Counted from the stretch's first letter, positions 1 to 9,425 are shown. The stretch is DNA of 64,000 bases from Clostridium sp. BJN0001 (GCF_022869825.1 NZ_CP094971.1:2047501-2111500); one strand, 5' to 3'. The notes: generated by a model from the sequence alone, not told the origin. Numbers and translations: made by a program.

Positions 1-42
1 TCCTATACTAGAAATGAAAGAAAGATTTTGGAGGGGTTATTG

Positions 43-231
43 ATGAAAAAAAATGCTTATGATTTAGCAAGGAATTTAATTGAGGTTATGGCTGATATAG
101 ATAGAGCCTTGGATCAAAAATCAAAGAGTAAAAATATGAAAGAGATAGAAGCTTTAGATACCAGAATAGATTCTTTAGAAACTAGAATGTATGAGATTAA
201 AAATAAATTAAAATCAGTTGAAGTTAAATAA
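43..231 (+). CDS. Small coiled-coil protein, function unknown (62 aa)
   Basis: A 62-residue charged protein made almost entirely of predicted helix with heptad-like spacing (DRALDQKSKSKN, IDSLETRMYEIKNKLKS), so probably a small coiled-coil. A TTG 15 bases upstream is in frame, but the ribosome-binding site GGAGGGG at 30-36 overlaps it. The ATG at 43, six bases after that site, is therefore the better start. No family is recognised, and there is no signal peptide or membrane segment. A strong terminator follows at once. The gene upstream lies outside the window, so operon context is unknown. Confidence 0.6.
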   Translation: MKKNAYDLARNLIEVMADIDRALDQKSKSKNMKEIEALDTRIDSLETRMYEIKNKLKSVEVK

Positions 232-232
232 A

Positions 233-270
233 AAGAAGGCTGCTTAAAATTTTATGCAGCCTTCTTTTTA
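233..270. terminator. Bidirectional intrinsic terminator
   Basis: A perfect 11-bp stem (AAGAAGGCTGC at 233-243, complement at 256-266) has a 12-base loop and is flanked by A and T runs. It lies between the convergent small coiled-coil gene and the GH8-like gene and should serve both strands. Confidence 0.85.
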
Positions 271-1422
271 TTTAACTTCGTTATAGTATCTATATCCTAT
301 AAGTGCATTTAAATTATCATAGGAATATACATTTTTTCCATCTTCATTTCCAAATCCACCATAAACAATACTTTCTTTGTTTCTTATCTGATATGATTTC
401 ATCTTTTTGCCTGCTTTATCTTCTAATTCTGTTTCACCTTTTAATCTTGCTATCTGAACAATCATAGCATATATTGAAGTTGATTCAAATTCTGATGAAT
501 GTTTACCTGTATCTCTTGAATACGTACAATATACAGCTTTATCATCTTTAAACTTTTCTTTTATCCATTCAAGACTTCTATCAATGTTTTCTCCTGCTTC
601 AAGTCTATTATATATTATAATCATTGATAAAAGCGTATCTATATTTTCATCATTATCATTATGGTACTCATTATCATCTCTTGTATAGCTTTTGTTATAT
701 AAAGGAAGTTCATCACTTACATAACCATTATCAATTATCTGAAGAGATTTATCATAAATCTTTTTCCATTTATTGTAATTAAGATTGGAAAGCATATTTA
801 ATGTTGAAATATCTAAATAACAAAGAGTTGTTGTTTCACTCTTTTCAGTTCCTTTATTAAAATCTGTAATTACATTTTTATCTACAATATTTTTATATAT
901 TCCATCCGATATTTTAAAAGCATACTTTCTATACTTTTTATCATTCCATTTTTCTGAAGCTGAAAGAAGTGCTTTTACAACTCTAAAATCATCAATAGTA
1001 GCTGAATTATCTGCTTTTTCATCTTCTGATATTCTCCAGCTTATAAGATCTGAATTAAGAATCATATTACTTTCTATAAAATCCAAGGTTCCATCAAACT
1101 TCTCCCTATTATCACTTTTTAAATAATAAAAGAGCATAAGACCTTCTGATTCTGATAATATAGTATGTCCTTTTGTAATATCTCCATCAGATTTTTGATC
1201 TATTAAATTTGTATATACTGCACCTTCTTCATTCATCATATTATTTTTAATGAATTCATATAGATCTTTTTCATCTTCAGATATATATGAATTAGAAACT
1301 ATTTTTGGTGTATAAATAGTTTTATAGTATGGCGATATATAATAATAAGCTATAGCAAAAATTACTGTTACCATAAAAATAGTAATAAAGACTAAAAAAA
1401 TCTTTTTCTTTTTGTTTTTCAT
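268..1422 (-). CDS. Membrane-anchored glycoside hydrolase family 8-like protein
   Basis: 384 residues: a lysine-rich N-terminus, one hydrophobic segment (about 8-29) without a clear cleavage site, then an extracellular helical domain. The motif SESEGLMLFYYL (general-acid Glu region, E93) and SATIDDFRVVKALL (about 140-153, where family members usually have an A-T/S-D-x-D motif) resemble the (alpha/alpha)6-barrel GH8 enzymes that act on beta-1,4-glucans, including exopolysaccharide-associated members such as BcsZ and YdaJ. The exact substrate cannot be read from sequence. It is the last gene of a polA-coaE-transglycosylase-GH8 operon, 18 bases after a lytic transglycosylase, suggesting a cell-wall or surface-polymer role. 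Family assignment rests on two motifs only. Confidence 0.6.
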   Translation of the reverse strand: MKNKKKKIFLVFITIFMVTVIFAIAYYYISPYYKTIYTPKIVSNSYISEDEKDLYEFIKNNMMNEEGAVYTNLIDQKSDGDITKGHTILSESEGLMLFYYLKSDNREKFDGTLDFIESNMILNSDLISWRISEDEKADNSATIDDFRVVKALLSASEKWNDKKYRKYAFKISDGIYKNIVDKNVITDFNKGTEKSETTTLCYLDISTLNMLSNLNYNKWKKIYDKSLQIIDNGYVSDELPLYNKSYTRDDNEYHNDNDENIDTLLSMIIIYNRLEAGENIDRSLEWIKEKFKDDKAVYCTYSRDTGKHSSEFESTSIYAMIVQIARLKGETELEDKAGKKMKSYQIRNKESIVYGGFGNEDGKNVYSYDNLNALIGYRYYNEVK

Positions 1423-1440
1423 AATTAAATCCTCTTGTTT

Positions 1441-1995
1441 TTATCCTTTATCATATAAAATTCGATAAACTTTATAATATGTATTTACCTTATCTACATA
1501 TTTCTTTGTTTCCGCAAATGGAATATATGAAAGATTTTCTCCATCCTTTGAACACTCACTATTTTGAAGCCACTTATCTACATTGCTAGGTCCTGCATTA
1601 TATGCAGCAACTATAAGATCTATATTTCCATCGAATTTATCATATAAATATCTTAAATACCAGCAACCCATCCTTATATTATATTCTTCATTATATAAAT
1701 TATCTTTTGAGAAAGATTCAAGTTCCATTTTTTCAGCTATCCACTGACCTGTTTCTGTAGTAATCTGCATAAGTCCTACAGCATCCTTATGTGAATGAGC
1801 ATCATCATCAAAATTGCTTTCGCTTTTCATAACAGCTAAAACAAAAAATGGACTAAGTTTATACTCTTGACTGTACTTATTGACATATTCATTATACTTA
1901 TAAGGGAATATAGCACTCTTTAAAATATATAATGAACCTATTGATATTAATAATATGCAAATTATAAAAATTAAAATTCGTTTCAGGAACCTCAT
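1441..1995 (-). CDS. Membrane-anchored lytic murein transglycosylase (SLT domain)
   Basis: 184 residues with an N-terminal anchor (about 6-28) and an SLT/goose-lysozyme-like domain. Visible motifs are the catalytic Glu in KSESNF (E59), GLMQIT (74-79) and AAYNAGP (130-136), the standard set for enzymes that cleave the MurNAc-GlcNAc bond and form 1,6-anhydro ends. The length fits the short Firmicute type found next to coaE. It lies 11 bases after coaE and 18 bases before the GH8-like gene, so the three are very likely co-transcribed. Its place outside the membrane with a putative glycanase partner suggests wall remodelling, though the specific role is not shown. Confidence 0.9.
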   Translation of the reverse strand: MRFLKRILIFIICILLISIGSLYILKSAIFPYKYNEYVNKYSQEYKLSPFFVLAVMKSESNFDDDAHSHKDAVGLMQITTETGQWIAEKMELESFSKDNLYNEEYNIRMGCWYLRYLYDKFDGNIDLIVAAYNAGPSNVDKWLQNSECSKDGENLSYIPFAETKKYVDKVNTYYKVYRILYDKG

Positions 1996-2006
1996 ATCTC
2001 CTCCTT

Positions 2007-2603
2007 CTATTTTAGCAATTTGAAAAATTCAATAAGATTTTTGAGTTGTTTCTGTGTTTTGGGAATTTCATCGCTTGTATCAATAATCATATCAGCATAC
2101 TTCTTCTTTTCGTTTAATGGAATTTGTGAATTTATTCTATTTACAGCATCGTTTCTTGAAAGATTGTCACGATTTCTTACTCTCTGTATCTGAGTATTAA
2201 TATCTGTGTAAACAAGCACGATATAATCAACTTCTTTATAAAATCCAGTTTCAATAAGTGTAGGTGCATCAAGTATTATCATATCTTCCTTATTTTTTTC
2301 ATATTCTGCAAACTGTTTTTTTATCTCAGATTTTATATAGGGAATAACTATATTCTCATATTTTATACGTTCATTCGGAAATCTAAAAATATGATTTCCA
2401 AACTCTTTTCTTCTAAACTGACCTCTCCAATCAAAAAATCCACATCCAAATTTATCTTTTATAATATCTAAAATATCTTTATTAGTAACTACTTCTTTTG
2501 CAATCTTATCTGCATCTATAACTTTTAAGCCATTATCACGAAAATAAGCACACGCTGTACTTTTTCCTGTACCTATGCCTCCAGTTAATCCAATTTTAAG
2601 CAA
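2007..2603 (-). CDS. coaE: Dephospho-CoA kinase
   Basis: 198 residues, the usual CoaE length. It catalyses the last step of coenzyme A synthesis, ATP-dependent phosphorylation of the 3'-hydroxyl of dephospho-CoA, in the cytoplasm. The P-loop GGIGTGKST is at residues 8-16, followed by the family motif VIDADKIAKEVV, the segment DAPTLIETGFYKEVDYIVLVY and the lid-region motif QRVRNRDNLS. It sits 36 bases after polA. A polA-coaE pairing is common in Firmicutes. Confidence 0.95.
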   Translation of the reverse strand: MLKIGLTGGIGTGKSTACAYFRDNGLKVIDADKIAKEVVTNKDILDIIKDKFGCGFFDWRGQFRRKEFGNHIFRFPNERIKYENIVIPYIKSEIKKQFAEYEKNKEDMIILDAPTLIETGFYKEVDYIVLVYTDINTQIQRVRNRDNLSRNDAVNRINSQIPLNEKKKYADMIIDTSDEIPKTQKQLKNLIEFFKLLK

Positions 2604-2639
2604 TTTATTCCACCATTCCTTTATTTCTATAATTGTATG

Positions 2640-5243
2640 CTACTTTGCATCATACCATGTTTTACCATAGTTTAAGTCAACATCTAGTTTAACTTTTAAT
2701 TTTACTGCATCTTTCATCTCATTTACGACTATTTCACATACTTTATCAAATTCGTCTTTCTTAACATTTAATATAAGTTCATCATGAACCTGAAGTATAA
2801 GTTCACTTTTAAGGTTCTTCTCTTTAAGTTTATTATAAACCTTAATCATTGCAATCTTTATTATATCTGCTGCACTTCCTTGAATTGGAGCATTCATTGC
2901 AAGTCTTTCTCCAAATGCTTTTACAATTTTATTCGAAGATTTAATTTCAGGTATAAATCGTCTTCTATTTAATATAGTAGTTACTATTCCAGTCTTTTTA
3001 GCATCATCAACTATATTATCAAGATATTCCTTTACTTTAGGATAACGACTAAAATATATATTCATATATTCTTCAGCTTCTTTTTTAGAAATCTTCAAAT
3101 CCTTTGAAAGACTAAACGCACTTATACCATATACTATTCCAAAATTTACAGCTTTTGCTCTACTTCTCATAAGTGAAGTAACTTCAGAAATTGGCACTTT
3201 AAATACTTCAGATGCTGTCTTTGTATGAATATCATTATGATTATTAAATGCATCAATCATATTCTCATCATCAGCAATATGTGCAAGAACCCTTAATTCA
3301 ATCTGAGAATAGTCACAAGAAACTATTAAATCATCTTTTTCCATAGGTATAAATACTTTTCTTATCTCTTTTCCCATCTCATGCCTTATAGGAATATTTT
3401 GAAGGTTTGGTTCAGTGCTTGAAAGACGTCCTGTTGTAGTTACTGTCTGATTAAAACTCGAATGAATTTTAGAATCCGAATCTACTACACTTTTTAATCC
3501 TTCAACATAAGTAGAATTTATTTTTGTTATCTGACGAAAATACATTATCTTGCTTATTATAGGATGTTTATCATTAAGTTTTTCCAAAACCTCTTGGTTA
3601 GTAGAGTATCCTGTTTTAGTCTTTTTTATTACAGGAAGATCGAGTTTTTCAAATAATATTTTTCCAAGCTGTTTGGGAGAATTTATATTAAATTTTTCAT
3701 CTGCTAAATCATATATTATTTGCTCTGTCTTATCTATTTCACTTTTAAATTTTTTTTGGAGTTCATCTAAAATATCTGTATTTACTTTGAATCCGTTCTC
3801 TTCCATTGAAGATAAAACAAAAATAAGAGGATGTTCAACATTATAATATAATTCTTCCATATTTTCAGATTTTATTTTATCTCTCAAAATAGAGTAAAGT
3901 TCTTTTATATATGACGCTTTAAAACATAAATCAGAAATTTCTTTTCCATCTATGCTTTCCATTAAGTATCTCTCTATTATATCTGAAAGCTCATATTTAT
4001 TTTTAGAAGAATCTATAAGATACGATGCTATCTCAGTATCAAAAATAAATCCTTTTATTAAAATATTATTCTTATTTAAATAAGTAAGTAAATTTTTTCC
4101 ACTATGAATTATTTTCTTTATCTTTTCATTTTCCATGAAAGCCTTTAATATAGAAAGCGTATTCTCTTCATCACTTAAAAATATTTTTTCGTAATCAATA
4201 TAATAACACTTACTTTGATCTGAAATTATCATATATTTAAGTTCCATATTAGAAAATCTTTCACGATTACTAATACCATACGATAAAAATACTTCATTTG
4301 TATATTCATCAAATACTTTTTTCATGCTTTCTAAATTTTCAATATTTACTATATCAAGCTCTTTTTTTTCTTCAGTATCCTTAAGATCCATTTTATTAAG
4401 AATTGATTTCATATTCAATTTTATAAGCATATTTTTTATATCTTTTTCAGATACATTTTCATTCTTCAAAAGTTCATCAATTGTATAATCTATTGGAACA
4501 TTAGTCACTATCGTTGCAAGTTTTTTAGAAAATATAGCCTGCTCAACATTTTCTTCTAAATTTTGTTTTAACTTATTACCTTTTATTTTATCTATATTAC
4601 TTAATACTTCTTCAATAGAACCATATTCTTTTATAAGCTTAAAAGCTGTCTTTTCTCCAACTCCTGGAACTCCTTTTATATTATCAGACTTATCTCCCAT
4701 AAGACCCTTTACATCTATAAATTGTTTTGGAGTAATTCCATATTCAGACACAAATGCATTTTCATCATAAACAGCTGTTTCTGTAACACCTTTTTTTGTT
4801 ATGACAACTTTTGTTGTAGAAGATGCAAGCTGAAGTGCATCATGATCTCCTGTTACTATATAAGATTCAGTATTATTTTCTTCTGCAATCTTTGAAACAG
4901 TTCCTATTATATCGTCAGCTTCAAAGCCTTCCATCTCAAATATTTTTATGCCCATAAATCCCATTAATTCTTTCATTATTGGAAATTGTTCAAAAAGTTC
5001 AGGCGGCATCTTTTTTCTTCCTGCTTTATATTCATCATATTCTTTATGACGAAATGTAGGAGCTTTTAAATCAAATGCTGCTATAATAGAGTCCGGATTA
5101 ATTTCATTTTTCATCTTTAAAAGCATATTTAAAAAACCATAAATAGCATTTGTATTAACTCCGTCATTATTTGTTAAAGGAGGCAGTGCATAAAAAGCCC
5201 TATTCATAAGTGAATTTGAATCTAATACTAATAATCTTTTCAT
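2640..5243 (-). CDS. polA: DNA polymerase I with inactivated proofreading domain
   Basis: 867 residues: a 5' nuclease domain (about 1-290, with EGFEADDIIG and GLMGDKSDNIKGVPGVGEKTA), a 3'-5' exonuclease-like middle region (about 300-470) and the polymerase domain (motif A DYSQIELRVLAH near 643, motif B RAKAVNFGIVYG near 693, motif C HDELIL near 819). In the middle domain the first DxE metal-binding motif is absent (NEVFLSYGI occupies that position), although a FDTEIASYLI segment survives, so proofreading is probably lost as in other Bacillus/Clostridium homologues. The role is Okazaki-fragment processing and repair. It is first gene of the polA-coaE-transglycosylase-GH8 operon. Confidence 0.97.
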   Translation of the reverse strand: MKRLLVLDSNSLMNRAFYALPPLTNNDGVNTNAIYGFLNMLLKMKNEINPDSIIAAFDLKAPTFRHKEYDEYKAGRKKMPPELFEQFPIMKELMGFMGIKIFEMEGFEADDIIGTVSKIAEENNTESYIVTGDHDALQLASSTTKVVITKKGVTETAVYDENAFVSEYGITPKQFIDVKGLMGDKSDNIKGVPGVGEKTAFKLIKEYGSIEEVLSNIDKIKGNKLKQNLEENVEQAIFSKKLATIVTNVPIDYTIDELLKNENVSEKDIKNMLIKLNMKSILNKMDLKDTEEKKELDIVNIENLESMKKVFDEYTNEVFLSYGISNRERFSNMELKYMIISDQSKCYYIDYEKIFLSDEENTLSILKAFMENEKIKKIIHSGKNLLTYLNKNNILIKGFIFDTEIASYLIDSSKNKYELSDIIERYLMESIDGKEISDLCFKASYIKELYSILRDKIKSENMEELYYNVEHPLIFVLSSMEENGFKVNTDILDELQKKFKSEIDKTEQIIYDLADEKFNINSPKQLGKILFEKLDLPVIKKTKTGYSTNQEVLEKLNDKHPIISKIMYFRQITKINSTYVEGLKSVVDSDSKIHSSFNQTVTTTGRLSSTEPNLQNIPIRHEMGKEIRKVFIPMEKDDLIVSCDYSQIELRVLAHIADDENMIDAFNNHNDIHTKTASEVFKVPISEVTSLMRSRAKAVNFGIVYGISAFSLSKDLKISKKEAEEYMNIYFSRYPKVKEYLDNIVDDAKKTGIVTTILNRRRFIPEIKSSNKIVKAFGERLAMNAPIQGSAADIIKIAMIKVYNKLKEKNLKSELILQVHDELILNVKKDEFDKVCEIVVNEMKDAVKLKVKLDVDLNYGKTWYDAK

Positions 5244-5406
5244 ATATATCCTCCTTAAAAGTAATCATTACACTTTATTATACTATTTGTAATATTTAAA
5301 GTATACCCTAAAATTCAATACTAAGACTCAAATACATCGTAATTTGAATATGTTTTTATTATGTGTTTAAATAAAAATATATATAAATACTGAAAGGAGT
5401 ATTAAT

Positions 5407-6636
5407 ATGATAAAAGATTTACTTATAAAATATGCAGAGCTTATAATTGTAAAAGGAATAAATTTAAAAAAAGATGGTCTTGTTGTTATTTCATCTCCAA
5501 TAGAATGCTCTGAATTTGCATCTATTATTGCTAAAAAAGCATTTAAACATGGAGCATCTGATGTAAAAATAAAATATTCAGACTCTATATTTAATAAGAT
5601 ACGATTAGAAAACATATCTTATGATACATTAAGCATAAAACATAATTTTGAAAAAGATGAATACGAATATTATGTAGATAATAATGCATCATTCATATCA
5701 ATATCTGCAGAAGATCCTGATATTTATAAAGATGTTGATTCAAAAAAGCTTTCTTTATACAATAAAGCAAGACGTCAGAATCTAAAAAAATATTTTGATG
5801 CATGTAACTCAAACAAAAATGCTTGGACTATTATTTCAATTCCAACAAAATCATGGGCACATAAAATATTTAATACACTTCCTGAAGATAAAGCTTTAGA
5901 AAAACTTTATGATGCTATTTTTAATATAATGAGAATTTATGATGATGATCCTATAAAATCATGGACTAAACATATTAATTCTCTTAAAGAAAAAGTTTCA
6001 AAACTAAATTCACTTAGCTTAAAATCTCTTCATTATAAAAATTCACTTGGAACAGATCTGACAGTTGAACTTGCAGATGATAGCATTTGGTGTGGAGGAG
6101 ATGATATTACTTTAGACTCAACTCATTTTATAGCTAATATGCCTACAGAAGAAGTCTACACAACTCCAAAAAGAGATCATGTAAATGGTGTATGTGTAAG
6201 TTCAAAACCTTTAAGCTATCTTGGGAACTTAATTGAAAACTTCTCTATTACATTTAAAGACGGAAAAGCAGTATCATGTACCGCAGAAAAAGGACTTGAT
6301 GTTTTAAAAGAAATAATATCATCTGATGAAAACGCATGTTACCTTGGAGAAGCTGCTCTAGTTCCTTTTAGTTCTCCAATTTCAAAATCAAATATAATTT
6401 TTTATAAAACATTATATGATGAAAATGCATCATGCCATTTAGCATTTGGATCATCTTATCCATGCTGTATAAAAAATGGAGATAATCTCTCATCTAAAGA
6501 ACTTTTAAAAAAAGGTGCTAATACATCAATGACACATGTTGATTTTATGATAGGAACATCTGATCTTTCAATAGACGGTATTAGAAAAGATAATAAAACT
6601 ATATCCATTTTTAAAAATGGTGAATGGAACATATAA
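5407..6636 (+). CDS. M29-family metallo-aminopeptidase
   Basis: 409 residues, the size of the AmpS/AmpT/PepS family. These cytoplasmic dimeric enzymes remove N-terminal residues from peptides using two metal ions. Putative metal ligands are seen in the family blocks: Glu in NMPTEEVYTTP (about 248), Glu in LGEAALVPF (about 315), His in SCHLAFG (about 344), and His and Asp in MTHVDFMIGT (about 378-380). The start is supported by GAAAGGAGT eight bases upstream. It is monocistronic and divergent from polA, and ends at a strong bidirectional terminator. Peptide recycling is the likely role. Substrate preference is not evident. Confidence 0.93.
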   Translation: MIKDLLIKYAELIIVKGINLKKDGLVVISSPIECSEFASIIAKKAFKHGASDVKIKYSDSIFNKIRLENISYDTLSIKHNFEKDEYEYYVDNNASFISISAEDPDIYKDVDSKKLSLYNKARRQNLKKYFDACNSNKNAWTIISIPTKSWAHKIFNTLPEDKALEKLYDAIFNIMRIYDDDPIKSWTKHINSLKEKVSKLNSLSLKSLHYKNSLGTDLTVELADDSIWCGGDDITLDSTHFIANMPTEEVYTTPKRDHVNGVCVSSKPLSYLGNLIENFSITFKDGKAVSCTAEKGLDVLKEIISSDENACYLGEAALVPFSSPISKSNIIFYKTLYDENASCHLAFGSSYPCCIKNGDNLSSKELLKKGANTSMTHVDFMIGTSDLSIDGIRKDNKTISIFKNGEWNI

Positions 6637-6640
6637 ACAA

Positions 6641-6685
6641 AAAAACTTATTCTTAAAAATTTCAAATTTTTAAGAATAAGTTTTT
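6641..6685. terminator. Bidirectional terminator between aminopeptidase and tRNA-Trp
   Basis: A perfect 22-bp inverted repeat (6641-6662 and 6664-6685) has a one-base centre and A/T tails on each side. It ends the aminopeptidase transcript on the plus strand and the tRNA-Trp transcript on the minus strand. Confidence 0.85.
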
Positions 6686-6693
6686 AATCATTC

Positions 6694-6769
6694 TGGCAGG
6701 GGCACTAGGACTTGAACCCAGAACCAATGGTTTTGGAGACCACTACTCTACCAATTGAGCCATACCCCT
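6694..6769 (-). tRNA. tRNA-Trp (CCA anticodon)
   Basis: A 76-nt cloverleaf with a 7-bp acceptor stem (AGGGGTA with TGCCCCT), discriminator G and an encoded CCA tail. The anticodon loop CTCCAAA gives CCA, decoding UGG. The T-loop GGTTCAAGTCC is canonical. A promoter lies directly upstream. Confidence 0.97.
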
Positions 6770-6781
6770 TCAACGGGTTTT

Positions 6782-6810
6782 ATTATACAACATTTTTTTT
6801 ATTAAATCAA
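6782..6810 (-). promoter_or_regulatory. SigA-type promoter for tRNA-Trp
   Basis: On the minus strand TTGATT (6810-6805), 17 bases, then TATAAT (6787-6782). Predicted start near 6775, about six bases before the mature tRNA 5' end. The -35 box lies just past the stop codon of the upstream binding-protein gene. Confidence 0.75.
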
Positions 6811-6818
6811 CTACTTTA

Positions 6819-7730
6819 TTACGAATTTAAATTTTTCTTATCATAATATGCTTTATTATTTATAATAACCTTCGAAATTTCGTTCATATTATATTCAATA
6901 AGTCTTTCAAAAGAATAATCTCCATAATATTTCCAAAGCTTTACGTACCAATAATCTTGTAAATCTACTTTAGATGGCTCGTCCCCATCATCAATGACGA
7001 TTACCTTTTTATAATCAAGCTTATTATCTTCTATAGTCTGCTTTATATTATCATCTTGAATTTTTACTGTCTTTATTCCAATAGAATTAGTAAAATACTG
7101 AAATCTATCATCAAATGTCAAAAAAGTAAAATCAGATACTTCCTGTTTTAAATAATTAAATTTTTCCATTTCACTATCAAGTTGTTTTATAGCTTCATTG
7201 TAATTATCTTCATAAAAATCCCTGTTAGCAGGATCTTTATCTTGAATTGCTGATTTTACATTGTATAGTGCAATTTTGTAATTATCTATGTTTTCAAAAT
7301 AATAAGGATTTTCTTCTGATATTCCATTTATATTAAAATTTAAAAGACGAATTCCTCTTGATAAATTAACAATACTTATATTACCCTTTTCTAATTTATC
7401 AATAAACTTCGATGCCCATGGCTCAAAATCTGTTCCTGTATATATAAATATATCATTATTCGAAATATTTTTTACTGCATTTTCTGTTATTTGAAATTCA
7501 TCTATATCGTTCTGATCTTTCATCATATATGTCACATTATGCTTATCTTTAATTATCTTTTTCACCATATAGTACTGAGGCTTATTTACTGTAATGATAT
7601 TGAGATACTTATCTCTCGCTTCAGTTCTTATATTATTGTCTGTATTTGCTGATAACGGATTTGAAAATATACACATCCCTAACGATAAAACAATAGTTAT
7701 TATTACCATAACAAAAGTAAGTTTCTTCAA
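6819..7730 (-). CDS. ZnuA-like metal-binding-protein homologue lacking the metal ligands
   Basis: About 303 residues from a TTG start six bases after AGGAGGTGG (7737-7745); a longer reading from an ATG at 7763 would include the ribosome-binding site. It has an N-terminal hydrophobic segment (about 4-22) with a Cys at 20, but LGMC is a poor lipobox. The fold blocks of cluster A-I (ZnuA/TroA) zinc or manganese binding proteins are recognisable. However, the positions of the three metal-binding histidines read DIDEFQIT (usually DPHxY), NPYYFENI (usually DPHxWLDP) and TFDDRFQYF (usually tsHxAFgYF). No ABC permease or ATPase gene is nearby. It follows a glycerophosphodiesterase gene by about 70 bases. 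Zinc or manganese uptake should therefore not be assumed. Confidence 0.7.
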   Translation of the reverse strand: MKKLTFVMVIITIVLSLGMCIFSNPLSANTDNNIRTEARDKYLNIITVNKPQYYMVKKIIKDKHNVTYMMKDQNDIDEFQITENAVKNISNNDIFIYTGTDFEPWASKFIDKLEKGNISIVNLSRGIRLLNFNINGISEENPYYFENIDNYKIALYNVKSAIQDKDPANRDFYEDNYNEAIKQLDSEMEKFNYLKQEVSDFTFLTFDDRFQYFTNSIGIKTVKIQDDNIKQTIEDNKLDYKKVIVIDDGDEPSKVDLQDYWYVKLWKYYGDYSFERLIEYNMNEISKVIINNKAYYDKKNLNS

Positions 7731-7799
7731 AATATCCCACCTCCTAAGCAGACATATATGCATATTATCTTAATTATTATACCTCAACAAAATAATAAA

Positions 7800-8534
7800 T
7801 CAATTACTTTTAAGAAGTTTATTTAACTTTTCAACTTCATTTGTTATTATACTGTTAACTTTTAGATTTATTACCTTTTTCATGTCAAATAAATCATTTA
7901 CAGTATAAGGATTTATTTGAATCCCTCTTTTAATAATTCTTTCAGTATATTCCTTATTTAAAATGCTATAAAAGTATGGATGATAACACTCTACATCTAT
8001 TTTCTTTAAATATTCTTCAGGATATGCAAGTGTTGAATCGGTAAGTGCTCCAAGCATTACATCTTTATCAAGTTTTCTAAATCTTACAAGACTTACATGA
8101 TTAAAACTTGAAATTATAATTCTATCTTTTATTTTGTATTTTTCAATAAGATCTAGTACTTTTTCTTCTAATCCATCATAATCTATTATGCTATTTTTTA
8201 ATTCAAGATTTAATACTTTCATATCTGTCTTTGAAAAAAAGCATAAAAGTTCCTCTAAAGTAGGTATCCTTTCATCTATCTCATATTCATCATGTTTTTT
8301 CAATATATTGATTTTTTTTAATTCATCTAAAGTATAATCTTTTAAAAAACCTTTTTTATCTGTTGTTCTATCTAATTTTTCATCATGCATTATAACAGGA
8401 ATACCATCTTTAGAAAGCTGCACATCTGTTTCAATTCCATCAGCTTTATATTCATATGCCTTTTTAAAAGCTAACATAGTATTTTCATCATATCTCCCAC
8501 TATATCCTCTATGTGCTATGTTTAATATACTCAT
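7800..8534 (-). CDS. Glycerophosphodiester phosphodiesterase, cytoplasmic type
   Basis: 244 residues without signal peptide or membrane segment, matching UgpQ-type enzymes that hydrolyse glycerophosphodiesters to glycerol-3-phosphate plus an alcohol. Catalytic elements are visible: AHRGYSGRYDENT (7-19, His-Arg and Glu-Asn), GIETDVQLSKDG (Glu and Asp metal ligands) and VIMHDEKLDRTT (second catalytic His), followed by TLEELL and LELK. It probably recycles phospholipid head groups. It precedes the ZnuA-like gene on the same strand, with no functional link apparent. Confidence 0.94.
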   Translation of the reverse strand: MSILNIAHRGYSGRYDENTMLAFKKAYEYKADGIETDVQLSKDGIPVIMHDEKLDRTTDKKGFLKDYTLDELKKINILKKHDEYEIDERIPTLEELLCFFSKTDMKVLNLELKNSIIDYDGLEEKVLDLIEKYKIKDRIIISSFNHVSLVRFRKLDKDVMLGALTDSTLAYPEEYLKKIDVECYHPYFYSILNKEYTERIIKRGIQINPYTVNDLFDMKKVINLKVNSIITNEVEKLNKLLKSN

Positions 8535-8599
8535 TTAAATAATTCCCCTTTCAAATTCAATATATTTTTATTATGTGTCATATTTTGTAATATTGCAAT

Positions 8600-8640
8600 A
8601 AAAAAATAAGCTTTAACTATAATTTTACATAGCTTATGAT
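8600..8640 (-). terminator. Terminator after the membrane methyltransferase gene
   Basis: Read on the minus strand, ATAAGCT (8637-8631) pairs with AGCTTAT (8612-8606) across an 18-base loop, followed by a run of T. It lies just beyond the methyltransferase stop codon. Confidence 0.6.
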
Positions 8641-8645
8641 AGTAA

Positions 8646-9425
8646 CTATTTTATTCCATAAATAATCCCCATATTATGAAACATCCATGGTGCTTTTTTT
8701 ATATAATTTGGAATAAAACTCATATTCTCAGTATTTGCTTCATAATAAATTTCTGTTATTCCTTCTTTTCTTAATTGATCTATAAATTCTTTAATATCTC
8801 CATATAACTTTTTTTGTTCAAACATATCATGGAATACAAAAGCCCCTCCTTTTTTTACAACTCGTAGAGCTTCTAAAACAACTTTTCTTTTGTTTTTTTG
8901 TGTTTTTACTTCGTGAAATACAAAATTACTTATAGCTGCATCAAAATAATTATTTTTAAAAGGAAGCTTTGCAGCATCACCATTTTTAAATATAATTTCT
9001 GAAACGCCCTCTATTTTAGCATTTCTCTCGCACTGCTTTTTATCATAATCCCACTCACTACCAAAATAATCAATTCCAACAATCTGTGCTTTTTTGAATT
9101 TTTTTGCGCATCTTACTGATAGAGCACCTGAGCCACATCCTATATCTAATAATTTTCCTTTTCCATCCCACATTAGTTTACTTAAGACAAATTCATGAAT
9201 CTGCCCCATAACATTTCCTCCATCAAACGAAAATGCCAATCTACACTTTTGCATATAAATTGTAAATGATAATATTAATAAAAATAATATTGAAACAATT
9301 ACGCTTAAAACTTTATTTTTTAATGTAGCTGTAAACACTATATCAATTATTAATAGTAGCAATGTTAGAATCCAAGAATATTTCATAAGTTTTTTAGGCA
9401 CCCAGTTTCCATAATTAGTTTTCAT
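8646..9425 (-). CDS. Membrane-associated class I SAM-dependent methyltransferase
   Basis: 259 residues with two N-terminal membrane segments (about 15-35 and 38-58), then a Rossmann methyltransferase domain. Motif I LLDIGCGSGALS (about 92-103), the acidic end of strand 2 in IVGIDYF, motif II-like NGDAAKLPF and a following YFDAAISNFVFHEV place it in the UbiE/COG2226-like group. The substrate is unknown; the anchoring suggests a lipid or membrane-bound acceptor. It has a clear ribosome-binding site (AAAGGAGG) and its own upstream region carrying an operator that matches one at the adjacent tetR-type gene. A terminator separates the two genes, so control rather than co-transcription links them. 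Confidence 0.85.
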   Translation of the reverse strand: MKTNYGNWVPKKLMKYSWILTLLLLIIDIVFTATLKNKVLSVIVSILFLLILSFTIYMQKCRLAFSFDGGNVMGQIHEFVLSKLMWDGKGKLLDIGCGSGALSVRCAKKFKKAQIVGIDYFGSEWDYDKKQCERNAKIEGVSEIIFKNGDAAKLPFKNNYFDAAISNFVFHEVKTQKNKRKVVLEALRVVKKGGAFVFHDMFEQKKLYGDIKEFIDQLRKEGITEIYYEANTENMSFIPNYIKKAPWMFHNMGIIYGIK

